DNA of 40,060 bases from an uncultured Clostridia bacterium. GTDB taxonomy: Bacteria; Bacillota; Clostridia; TANB77; CAG-508. Positions 1 to 10,620 of the stretch are shown here, one piece after another (the stretch's first letter is position 1; the number at the start of each line of letters is the position of its first letter). Both the position numbers and the translations under genes were made by a program. The notes beneath the pieces are model-generated. The model made no database searches. It worked only from the letters and a program-made list of their open reading frames with translations, and was not told where the DNA came from. The stretch is from the NCBI GenBank assembly GCA_947625825.1, contig CANQPV010000004.1:1-40060 (forward strand), written 5' to 3'.

Positions 1-18
1 TACTGAATATTTACTCAT
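1..18 (-). CDS. 5' end of a CDS running off the left edge (MSKYSV...)
   Basis: Minus strand reads GGAGGTG-TATTTTTA-ATG AGT AAA TAT TCA GTA; good SD and start, only 6 codons visible. Confidence 0.5.
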
Positions 19-205
19 TAAAAATACACCTCCAAATGTTAAACTTTTTTGTCTAACATTTGGGGTGCACTTCATTTGAACTGGAATTTTTTGCTTTTAG
101 TTTATTCTAGGATTACTTCTTTGCTTTATTACTATGATCTATCCTTTTTTATCAAATAGATGAATTAAAAACCTGTCATTTTTTAACTGACCTGTCCCTA
201 AGCAC

Positions 206-3200
206 TTAAAAACGAGCATTTGGACCTGTCCCCTTCTTAATGAATATAATTCCTACTGCTAATATAGTAACTACTGCTAGGGCAATTCCTATGTATACAA
301 TTTGTGTTAAACCAAATGGTGGAATTACGACTACTGTTTCTGCTTTGCTACTGTCTACTTCTGCAGGTACTGTAGTAGGATCTTGATTACCTACAATAGA
401 GTATGCCATTCTTCTACCTACTGTATTAGATGTTTGAAGTATTTCAGAAACATTTTCATAAACTTTATTATCACTTTCATTTTGGCTAAGAATTGTTTGT
501 GATAATACTAAGTTTTTAGATTCTTGTTCCCCTGGCTTTAAGTTTTTATTTAGACTTGTAGTTTGTAAAATATTATTATATAAATTTAATTTTTGTTTAA
601 CATTATCATCAAGTAATTCACTATTAATTGTATTTGAATTGTTTGATTTTACTAATGTCCAATTGCTATTATCTTGTGTTCTATATTGTAAATTGTTTGG
701 TACATAGTTAATTATTGTATTTGCAGATGTAGTTACTTTATTACTTTCTAATGCTTCTGTTCCTTCATAATAGAAGTTTTTACTTACATAATCTACTTCA
801 CTGGCATTTTTTACTGTTAATTCATAAGTTATTTGAATAGTTGCACCGTACATATATTCAGCATCTATAATTGCTTGGATTAATCCATTTTCTTTATTCT
901 TATATAGTGATTCTACAATATTATTGATTTGTGTTCTATATGAATAACGATTATATGTTTTATTTGTTTTGCTTTCATTATAATATTCTTCATATTTATT
1001 ATTTTTCATTTGGTTATTTAAGTTATATGAATTACCTGCAAGCCAAGACAAATTGTCTACGGTTTTATTTGCATCAAACATTACTTTTCCATCTTCTAAA
1101 ACTACTTTAACATTAGTTACTTTTTCGCTAAGTTCTAACTGAGCTTTTGGTCTTTCTGTAAGTCCAAAGTCAATATTGTTTAAAACATATTCTCCGTTTT
1201 TATCGTTATTATATAAATATTGTTCTCCATTACTTTCGATGTTAGAGCCATTTGAAGATGTTCTGCTATATTCTACTTCTGTAGCAATAATACCTGTTTC
1301 TGCTACCATATTAGTATTAGTAATTAACTCTTGTATCATGTTATTATCAATTTTTTCAGCATATGGTGATGCTAATATTTGTGCTTTATTATTGCTTACA
1401 GCCTCTGTAGAATAATTGTTAACACTATTTCTACCTTGATAAGTTTCATTTTTATATGTAGTTTTGTTATTTGATATTCTACCAGTATTTACTGTTATAT
1501 TATCCCATAAGTCTTTTGCATCAGATACATTTGTATCTTTATTAGCACTTAACTTATCTGATTCTAAAATATTATAGTATTCATCTGTATATTTTGAAAC
1601 TGTTATATTATTTTTTAAGTCTTTACTATATACTGTTGATTTAAAGTCTTGACCGTTATATGATACTGCATTTGCTCCGCCGTTTGGCTGAGTTAAAACA
1701 GTTGCTGTGTTATTTCCGTATTTAAATCTAACAATATAATTTCCTGGTATGAAATCTGTAAATTTATATGATCCGTTTTCGTCTGTTTCAGTTACTTGCC
1801 ATACGTATTCGCTTCCATTTAATAGTTTTTCTACTAACTCTACAGTTACACCTTTAATTCCAATCTCATCTTTTTGCCTTACACCGTCTCCTATTATTGC
1901 TCCATTTACAGTTTGAGTTCTTTGGTCTTCCCAAACTATACCATTTATGCTTCTAATAGCACTTACATCTAAAGCAACTTTTATACTTTTTGCCCTATCT
2001 GTATCATCTTCAAAGTTTCTTTCATATTTTTCTCCTTGTAAATCATTTAAGTATAAGTTACCAGGTGTAGAATTATTGTCTATAATTCCTGCTACTGTAT
2101 TATTGCCGTTAATTGTTACATCATTTGGTAATTTTGATTCATCTTTATAATAGCTCTTGTATCCATTAATTTCAACATGATTTTGTTTTAAGCTATTATT
2201 ACTATCTAATATAACTGGACCTTTCTCATCTGAGTTTACTTTAAATGTTAAATAAATGTATGCTTCTTCACCTGTTTGTAATTTTTTATTGCTTAATCCA
2301 TGTATATATATTGAATTATACTCTTTTTCTATGTCTGATTGTGATGCATTTCCATAAATACTTAATCCACAGTAATTACCATTTGAATTTTTTACAGTAG
2401 AATAACTGCTTTTAATATTTTTTGCATAATTTATTTCTTTTAAGTTTAAGTTATTAATCATATTATAATAAGATTCTGCTGGTAATGATAATTCTTCATT
2501 TATACCATTTGCATTATACATTACCCAAGATAGATCAGGCATATATGTATAATCTTTATCATAATAATCTACTACTTCAGTAATTTCATTTAAAATTCCT
2601 TGTGATATGTTCCTAATAGAAATTTTATATGTAACATATAATTCTAGTTCTTTACCGTACAAATTTGTATTTGCTGCTTTATATTCATAATCTGATTTAT
2701 ATATTTCCCTATTATAATAAGAGTTATAGTAGTTTTCGTAATCTTGCATTCTTAATTCAATTCTCCAATAGTCATCATTTGAAGAACGTTTATCATATTT
2801 ATATACTTCTGTTTTTCCATTTATTTTTGTTGCTGCACAGTAAATATCTTTTCTTAATGCTATATTGTTTTGTTGTCTTCTCCATAATCCTAAGTTTATA
2901 TAGTATTGTCCGTTATAAATTGGAGGTTTTGTTCCTATTCCTGGAACTACTGCACTTTCTGTGTTAACAACAAATTTATTGTATACTGGATATATTTCTA
3001 CATTTCCATTTTTATAAGGTGACCCTGTATAAGCTTGAATTTTGCAGTCTTCTATATATTGTAATTTTTTCCAAATAATTTCTTGTTGACTACTATTTTT
3101 TCCATATTCGTTAACAATATCTTTGTATATTTGAAGCAATGCATTTTGATCTGGATATCTATAATTTTTGCTTATATATTCTTTAATTCTTTTACTAATT

Positions 3201-5383
3201 TGACCTTCATTAATAGTTTGTGTTTCTAATATATTTCCATTTGCGTCAATAGTATAGAATTCATCTATTAATTGTACTTGTACTGCCACATATTTTCCGT
3301 TTTCTTGTAGTTCATAGCCCATTAAGTCTTCTATAGAAAATGTTTGATTATAGTATTTATTTCCTTCTTGTAATAGTTTACCACTTTTTAAAGAATTATT
3401 AGATACATAGCCTTTTGGTGATGAACCAATTTCTGCAAATTTATTGTTATATTCATTTCTTACATTTACATCTTCTGTTCCTTTTGAAGTTCTAGCCCAT
3501 ACATCTGTATTATATAAGCCTGAATTAACCATGTCTGATACAGAATTTTGATGAACTATATTTCCGTTTTGATCTTTGTCTGCTAAATATTCTGTTGGTA
3601 TATAATTTTGTCCATTATATTCAAATGTAACATAATATTTTTTAGAAACATCTAGTCCATCAAATTCATAGTAGCCATCTTCATTTGTTAATTGTGGATT
3701 TACCCTCTTTAAAAGTTCTGCACTTGTTAATTGACTTCTGTCTGCAGTAGATAGTAAATCTACTACTCGTCCTATTGGTTTTCCATCTCTATATTGAATA
3801 TTTCCATTTGAATCTAAAATACATTCATATAATGTTACTTTTATATTAGGAATAGTTCTATCGTTTGAATCACTATTACTATATAATTTTGCATTTATAC
3901 CATCAGCTGTATTTGTTTTTCCATCTAATGCATCTTCCCACACATAGCCACCTAAATTCATAGTTATTGGAGTTGGAGTTGGCGTTGGCGTTGGTGTTGG
4001 CGTTGGTGTTGGCGTTGGTGTTGGGGTTGGAACTTTTGAAGCTTCTAAATTAATATTTAATTTATATAAATTTCTTTCTCCCCATGCATCTATTATATCT
4101 TGTTGTTTTAATGGATTTTCTGTTACATTAAAGCTATACCCAACTACACAAGAAGTTAATAATCCAGTTTTTGCATTATAGTTATCTTTATGTGATGTTT
4201 CAATAGGTGTTGCAACTAATTGATGTCCTTTTAAATTACATTGAATTGCATAAACAGTCATATAAGAATATTCTACATTTACATTAATATATCTTACTAT
4301 TTCATTATTATTTGAAACACCAATATTTGGGTTTTTAACTTTAATATAAAATTCTTGTGAGCTAACTGGATATGAATTTTCTGTTCTATCTACATATCCA
4401 TCTGATTCTACTGGATTAAAGAAATCTAATTTATTTTCTTTTCCATTCTGAATATAGCTTATAATTTGTAAATTTTTAATGAATACTTTGTTATTCTTAT
4501 CATTATATCCTTTTACTACCATATTAGAAATTCCAGCAAATTTTGCTGATGCAGAATTTCCTTCTATATAATCAATTTTATATGGACCAAAGATTAAGTA
4601 TTTTCCTTCTCTATTTGCAATTACTTTTGTTTTTTCAGAAGTTACATCTTTTATTGGAGCATTTACATTATCTTTTAATTCGTTTTCGTAATCTCTATAG
4701 TCTAATGCTTCATCTTTTAATTGTTCTGCCATATCTATGTATGTAAAAGTTGCTCCACTTTCATAAAAGTTTTCACCTTTATTCATTTCTGGGTTTAACC
4801 ACATTGCTACTTGTCTTACTGCTTGGCTAATATTTTCACCTTTTTTAAAACTACTTGTTGAACCATATAAGTATACTCCATCATAAGGAGCTATATAATT
4901 GCTTGGTGCTGTGACTATATATGCTCCAGATGGTACCATTTCTGTATGATTATCAGTACATTCATAATAAGTATTAGAGTAAAGTTTTGATGGAAGAGAA
5001 GTTTTATGGCTATTAGAACTAACACTTCCAGTTGTTCCTTGTAATGCTCTAATTGTTGCAACTGTTTCTAACCCAGATTTTAAACTAACACCTTTTTCTA
5101 TACAATATAGCTGTGCATTTCCTACTGTTGGAATAAATACTTTGTTTATATTGCTTGGTAATGCTTCTATCCAAAAATTTTCACTACCACCATGAGCTCC
5201 AACTGTTTCTATAGTTCCGCTAGTAGTAGAACCATTTATAGCAAGTGCTTCTTTTGTAAGTTTAGCTACTTCTTGTACTTCTTTACCATCTATTTTAATT
5301 ATAGCAGTAAACATTATTGTTAATAGAATAAAAACTGCTATTATTCCTGTTATAAGAAGTGCTATTTTCTTTTTATTACTCAT
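206..5383 (-). CDS. Giant surface protein with N-terminal thioester-like (TQXA/TED) domain, (TP)n linker, SdrD_B-like repeats and C-terminal TM anchor
   Basis: 1725 aa ORF; N-terminal hydrophobic segment; LYCIEKG ... RQVAMW thioester-like motifs; GGYVWEDALDG and INGIVWEDQR...GSYKFTDFIPGNYIVRF SdrD_B-like modules; IPPFG-TM-KK C-terminus; SD GAGGAGG. Confidence 0.85.
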   Translation of the reverse strand: MSNKKKIALLITGIIAVFILLTIMFTAIIKIDGKEVQEVAKLTKEALAINGSTTSGTIETVGAHGGSENFWIEALPSNINKVFIPTVGNAQLYCIEKGVSLKSGLETVATIRALQGTTGSVSSNSHKTSLPSKLYSNTYYECTDNHTEMVPSGAYIVTAPSNYIAPYDGVYLYGSTSSFKKGENISQAVRQVAMWLNPEMNKGENFYESGATFTYIDMAEQLKDEALDYRDYENELKDNVNAPIKDVTSEKTKVIANREGKYLIFGPYKIDYIEGNSASAKFAGISNMVVKGYNDKNNKVFIKNLQIISYIQNGKENKLDFFNPVESDGYVDRTENSYPVSSQEFYIKVKNPNIGVSNNNEIVRYINVNVEYSYMTVYAIQCNLKGHQLVATPIETSHKDNYNAKTGLLTSCVVGYSFNVTENPLKQQDIIDAWGERNLYKLNINLEASKVPTPTPTPTPTPTPTPTPTPTPITMNLGGYVWEDALDGKTNTADGINAKLYSNSDSNDRTIPNIKVTLYECILDSNGNIQYRDGKPIGRVVDLLSTADRSQLTSAELLKRVNPQLTNEDGYYEFDGLDVSKKYYVTFEYNGQNYIPTEYLADKDQNGNIVHQNSVSDMVNSGLYNTDVWARTSKGTEDVNVRNEYNNKFAEIGSSPKGYVSNNSLKSGKLLQEGNKYYNQTFSIEDLMGYELQENGKYVAVQVQLIDEFYTIDANGNILETQTINEGQISKRIKEYISKNYRYPDQNALLQIYKDIVNEYGKNSSQQEIIWKKLQYIEDCKIQAYTGSPYKNGNVEIYPVYNKFVVNTESAVVPGIGTKPPIYNGQYYINLGLWRRQQNNIALRKDIYCAATKINGKTEVYKYDKRSSNDDYWRIELRMQDYENYYNSYYNREIYKSDYEYKAANTNLYGKELELYVTYKISIRNISQGILNEITEVVDYYDKDYTYMPDLSWVMYNANGINEELSLPAESYYNMINNLNLKEINYAKNIKSSYSTVKNSNGNYCGLSIYGNASQSDIEKEYNSIYIHGLSNKKLQTGEEAYIYLTFKVNSDEKGPVILDSNNSLKQNHVEINGYKSYYKDESKLPNDVTINGNNTVAGIIDNNSTPGNLYLNDLQGEKYERNFEDDTDRAKSIKVALDVSAIRSINGIVWEDQRTQTVNGAIIGDGVRQKDEIGIKGVTVELVEKLLNGSEYVWQVTETDENGSYKFTDFIPGNYIVRFKYGNNTATVLTQPNGGANAVSYNGQDFKSTVYSKDLKNNITVSKYTDEYYNILESDKLSANKDTNVSDAKDLWDNITVNTGRISNNKTTYKNETYQGRNSVNNYSTEAVSNNKAQILASPYAEKIDNNMIQELITNTNMVAETGIIATEVEYSRTSSNGSNIESNGEQYLYNNDKNGEYVLNNIDFGLTERPKAQLELSEKVTNVKVVLEDGKVMFDANKTVDNLSWLAGNSYNLNNQMKNNKYEEYYNESKTNKTYNRYSYRTQINNIVESLYKNKENGLIQAIIDAEYMYGATIQITYELTVKNASEVDYVSKNFYYEGTEALESNKVTTSANTIINYVPNNLQYRTQDNSNWTLVKSNNSNTINSELLDDNVKQKLNLYNNILQTTSLNKNLKPGEQESKNLVLSQTILSQNESDNKVYENVSEILQTSNTVGRRMAYSIVGNQDPTTVPAEVDSSKAETVVVIPPFGLTQIVYIGIALAVVTILAVGIIFIKKGTGPNARF
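3969..4030. repeat. Hexanucleotide tandem repeat (GGNGTT on plus) encoding a (Pro-Thr)n linker
   Basis: About ten consecutive GGAGTT/GGCGTT/GGTGTT/GGGGTT units; translates to PTPTPTPT on the minus strand. Confidence 0.9.
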
Positions 5384-5397
5384 TATTTGCCTCCTCT

Positions 5398-8300
5398 CTA
5401 TAATATATCTTCTTCTTTAAGGTTTCTTTTTATTATTACTATTCCAATTACTACTATTAATAAAACTGCTAATGCTAATGTAGAATAAATTACTACTGTA
5501 CCAGTTGCTGTAGAAAGTATAATATCTGCTTTAGATATATCATCTTCTGTTTCTATCATGTTAGCTTCTATAGAATCTATATCTGGCTCTCCATATTCAT
5601 TATAACTTTCATAAATTTCTGCATTATTATTAATTATTGTTCCAATATTGCTATTTGTAATTTGCGCACTTAAAATAAGTGTTATTTCCTTGCTTTCCCC
5701 TGGTTTTAAAATAGTATTTTCTAGACTAGTATTGTATACTGTATTGTTGTTATCTGAAATATACCAATCTTTGTTTAGTTCTGAACTAAATTTGGTATTT
5801 TTTGGTAAGTAATCAATTATTTTTTTAGCATAACCAGAAAGTCCGCCTTCATTTGTTACAACTATTTTGTACTCAATAACAATGCTTGCTTTATTAACAT
5901 CTCTTTTAAATATTTCTACTTTTTCTAGTTTTGAGTCATTTGTATTATATGTTTTTGTTCCAACAGTTGGATTTGTTACTGTAATTTTACTAATATATTT
6001 ATCTATTTTTAAATCAAATTTGTTTGCTACATATAATCCAATATCTATATCTCTAACAGTTTCGTTTGTTATTTTTATAGTATCTGTTACACCTGCATGA
6101 GATTGCTTTCCATTTAAAGTAATTAACATTGAAATTGCATCTGAGTTATAGCTTGTACTAATATTTTCCTTTTGATAATCTGTAATACTATATTTGCCAG
6201 CATCATATAAAAAAACTATTACATAATTTCCTTTTTCTAGGTTAGTAAACTCATAACTTCCGTCTGCTAAAGTTTTTGTTGTTTTTTCTGTTCCATCTTG
6301 TATATCTTTTACAACTTCACTATTTTCTCTTTTAAATAACATTACTTCTATTCCAGATAATAATTCTTCTGTTTCTTCTCTTTGTCCATTTCTATTTTCA
6401 TCTAACCATGCAGTACCTGTTATTTTGTATTGACTATTATCGTCAATTTGATTATCATTTCCATTTTGGTCTTTATATAATTCTGGATTATACTCTATAA
6501 TAGTAGTAATACTATTTGATTTTTGAATTTCTGTTCCTTGTGCTGTAATAGTACCTAAGTTATTAACTGTTTTATCTTTCTTTTCTGTATCTAATAAGTC
6601 TGCCTGTGCTGTGATTTTTACCGTTTCTATAGCACCTTTTTCAAATTTTGTCCAATTTATTTTTGCTGTATTATCTAATGTAGAAGTTACTTCTTTAATT
6701 TTACCTTTGCTTGTATATTCCATTTTTTTGAATGTTAAACCTTCTGGTAATGCATCTTCAAAAATAGTATCATTTGCATCTGAATCCCCTATATTTTTTA
6801 TAGTAAATTCATATGTAATTTCTTTAGCTTCTTTTAAATACTTTTCTGAAGATGAAGTTTGTGTAATTTCAAATTTTGGTGTGCCAACATGATATTGTAA
6901 AATATTAGAAATTTGTTCTTCTGTTTCATTAGATGATGCTTTTGCAATAAGGTCGAAATTGCCTGTAAAACTATCTATTTCAAGGTTTAGCTTAATACTT
7001 TGTAAATAGTTTGCTTCTAATTTTGGAATTCTAGCTATTAAAGTATTGTTTTCAATTTTAATATAGTCTTGATTATTTCCATCTTTATCTGTATAGCTTA
7101 TTTCATTTATTTTTATGCCATCTGGAATGTTTACAGTTACTACTACATTGTTTAATTCTTCTTTTGGTTCTAGAATTAATGTAGTATATAATACATTTCC
7201 TCTATTAAGAGTTGCATTAGGGTCTCTTGGTACAGATAATGTTAATATTAATTTTCCTTCTTTTTTCGTAAGCATATATTCATTTGAGCTAACTTCTTTT
7301 TCTATATTTTGCGCTGTTACATTTACTTTGTTAGTTATATTTCCTAATGTGCCTTGTTCCATTTTAAGATCATAACTTGCTTTTGCTGTTTTATTAACAT
7401 CTATATTTCCAAGTGAAATTTTTACTGTTTGTTCATTAGAGTCTACATATAGCTGTTCTGAAGAATTATATGTAGTATAAATAGTTCCATTTGGAACCGG
7501 AATGTTTAAAACTACATCTTTTATTTCTTCTTTTCCTATATTTTTTACTTCTACAAAGAATTTTACAACTTGTCCTTCTATAACTGTTCCATTTGCTTCA
7601 ACATTAGAGTTTAATGCTACATCTAATTCTGGTGATTTTTCTGTTAATATACCTAATGTGCCTGATATTTTTGTTTCGCCAATAGTTGCTTCACCGTGTT
7701 TTGTTGTTGTAATATACTTTATACATTTCATATGAACTATGGTCTGTTCCTACATTTTCTGGTAATTCTACTTTATAATTAAATGTAATTTGTGTTCCTT
7801 TTGTTACTTCTCCTGATATGACAATAAGGTAGCTTTTTACACTGCTTAAATCTTCTATTTGTTCTTTCCATTCATTTGAAGTATTTTCTAATTCTTTTGT
7901 TGCCTCTTCATTTTGGCTATAATATACTTTTACTTGATTTTTATTTATTCCGCTAAACTCAATTTTTTGTACCATTGGCATTGTAAATGTGCTTCCTAGG
8001 GCTTCTCCATCTACTGCTTTATTTCCTTCAAATGGCAATCTTCCTAAAATATATATATCTTCAATAGAATTTTCATAGTTGTTTGTAATTATACCTTCTA
8101 CATTTATTGTTTTCTTTTCTGATTTTGCTGGTATAACTATTTCTTTATTTTCACTGTTTAATGAAATTAATTCTGAGCTTTGATTATCATAACCAGTTAT
8201 TTTGTTAATTGCTGAAACTCCACTAGGTGCTACTATATTAACATTGGTAGTTGCTATTCCTCTTGCTACAGTTTCTTCTGTAGAGGTTTCATATAAATTT

Positions 8301-10357
8301 GTATTTTCATTTGTATAATACATTGTTATTTTTTCTACTTTGCTTACTGCAAATTTATTTAAAGTAATATCTGCATTAATAATAATATTAGCACCTTTAG
8401 CTATTACACTTTCTTCTACATTTTTTATAGTTTCTGTATAGTTTGTTTGTGTTCCTTGCAAAGTAATTTTAATAACTTGCTTGTTATTTTTTGTAATAAC
8501 TTGTTTATTTGTTATTTTTAGTTCATCATCTAGTAAAATGTTAACATCTTTAATAGTAACTGTTTCTACTTCACCTGGTAATTCTATTTCTAATACTGGA
8601 TTTTTATATAAAGCATATTCTACATTAGCTGTATTTAGAACTACTCTAATCTCTACATTTTCGTTTTTTACTACTGTTGATAAATTTTTATTTTCTTCTG
8701 ATACGCTAATTTCTGCTTTGCTTACTGGTTCTATTAAAGAAATTGTAGAATTTACTTGTAAATTTTTTTCTATGTTTTTGTTAATTACACCTAATTCTAT
8801 TTTAGTAAATTTTTTAATTTGTTCCTTTGAATAGGTTTGCTCACCTGTTATTGCTTTTAATATTTTTATTTCTAAGTTTCCTACTTCTAAAGGTTTGCTA
8901 GTTTTTATTTGTATTTCTTGCAATTTAACTTCTGAAATGTCTAAAATGTAGTTATTATTTTCTAATTTTGTATTTTTATTTATTGTTCCTATATTTGTTC
9001 CATCTATTTTGTTAATTTCTATTGTTCCTTCTTCTGAAAGTATTTTTTCGAAATTGTTTTTTTCTATTTTTATTTGTTTTATATAGCTATTATTTTCTAG
9101 CGGAAATTTATTTGAGTCATTGTCTAAATAATAATCTTTTGCTATTTGCATTTGTACCTGATTTGTAAGTTCTAATACATTTATTTGTGCTATATAGCTG
9201 TATTCGTAATTTGTTTCTTTTTTATCTTGTTCTTTATCATAGTTAGCATATATGTTTCCTTTACTAATAGATGTTTTAACTATAGGAGTAATGTCTGTTA
9301 AAACACCTTTCGCTTCCTTTTGGTTATATTCAACTTGAAGATCTTTCTTTACTAATGTTTGCTCACTATTTTGAATAGTTACATTTCCTGATACGCTCAT
9401 TGAGGCTTTAAATGTTTTTTCTAGCATTTTTTCATATAAGTCTTTACTTTTATAAATGCAGTTTATGATATATTCATCTACTCCATTTGAATTTAATGAA
9501 ATTAAATTGTTTTCATCTTCTACATTATTTACTGTAATAGTAAGCTTGTCTGTATCTTCTTCATATTTATAGTTTGAGGCATTAAAGTTATTTCCATTTT
9601 CATCATTGTTTGTATTTAATGTTTTATTTGCTATTACATTTACTACTTCTGGTTTTACATTTTCTATTTGTGGTATATACATTTCTAATTCTGTTTTTGA
9701 AATTGGCAAAACATGGTCTTTTATGCTACTTGTTATTATAGTTTGCAATAAAACACCATATTCTTCACCTTGATTATATGGAATATATTTTGATACTTCA
9801 TAATTTAAGTTTAATTCCATTTGCTGTTTCCATATAATTTGATTACTTATTGTTTTTGTTATGTTCCTTTCTATGCCATTATTATCTACATAAATTGCAT
9901 TTAATGAAACTTCTGAAACTTTTTCTGCAAAATCTTTTTCTACTTTATTTGCAGTTTTTATTTTAATCGGTAATTCTAAAATTACTTGTTCTTCACTATT
10001 GATTTGTTTTACGGATATTTGATTTTTAGATGCTGATAATATGTTTTCATCTTTTAGATTATCCATGTCTATTTCATAATTAGCAGTATTGGAAATACTA
10101 ATTACTATATTTTTTAAATATCCTGTATTGTACACATTTAGTTTTAAGTATACTTTAGCTTCTTCATCTATATTATAACTTTTGCTATGTACATTACCTT
10201 CTAAGTAACTATCAAATGTTACATTATTATTATTTGTTTTATCATTTTGTTCTACTAAAGTTAATGCAATTACTTGATTCCCTAGTGAAATTAGGTTTGT
10301 ACTAATTAATAATATAGTTAGAATTAGTGCTATTATTTTTTGATTTATTTTTTTCAT
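5398..10357 (-). CDS. DUF11/SdrD_B-like surface protein, two ORFs (888 aa + 777 aa) joined by a +1 shift at CGG (7694-7696)
   Basis: ORFs 7691..10357 and 5398..7731 align end to end with the intact 1705-aa paralog (15451..20568); the paralog reads YYNNQISDATIAETK where this locus reads YYNNKT-(C)-GEATIGETK. Joined length is 4960 nt (= 1 mod 3), about 1652 aa. Confidence 0.85.
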
Positions 10358-10515
10358 AGTAACCTCCTAAAATAAACTCTTATTCTATTATACGACATTT
10401 TTACCAATTTTTCAATGTATTTCCATTATTTTTTCCATATTATGTGAATTTTAATTTAATTTTAGTATTTCCGTAAGTATTTTTAGATTTTTATATGTCA
10501 TTTTTAATGAATATC

Positions 10516-10555
10516 AAAAAAAGAGTATAGACTTTCTTAATCTATACTCTTTTTT
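10516..10555 (-). terminator. Intrinsic terminator after the second cassette
   Basis: aaaaaaagagtataga...tctatactctttttt perfect inverted repeat with T-run, between the 3' end at 10621 and the next gene start at 10357. Confidence 0.8.
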
Positions 10556-10620
10556 AATATTCTTATAAATTTATGGCTATTATTCAAAGTTAATTATAAG
10601 ATGTATAATAACAACTTATG

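Noticed and set aside
1176-1415. Plus-strand ORFs inside the giant minus-strand genes (e.g. 1176..1415, 2665..2967, 8481..8834, 13906..14118)
   Set aside because: Antisense shadow ORFs of long low-GC genes; low-complexity hydrophobic translations, no consistent SD, overlap well-supported CDSs.
7691-7731. Interpretation of the split DUF11 gene as two independent overlapping genes
   Set aside because: The downstream ORF lacks a signal peptide and SD, and the intact paralog spans the junction; the same CGG-associated break occurs in two other genes.
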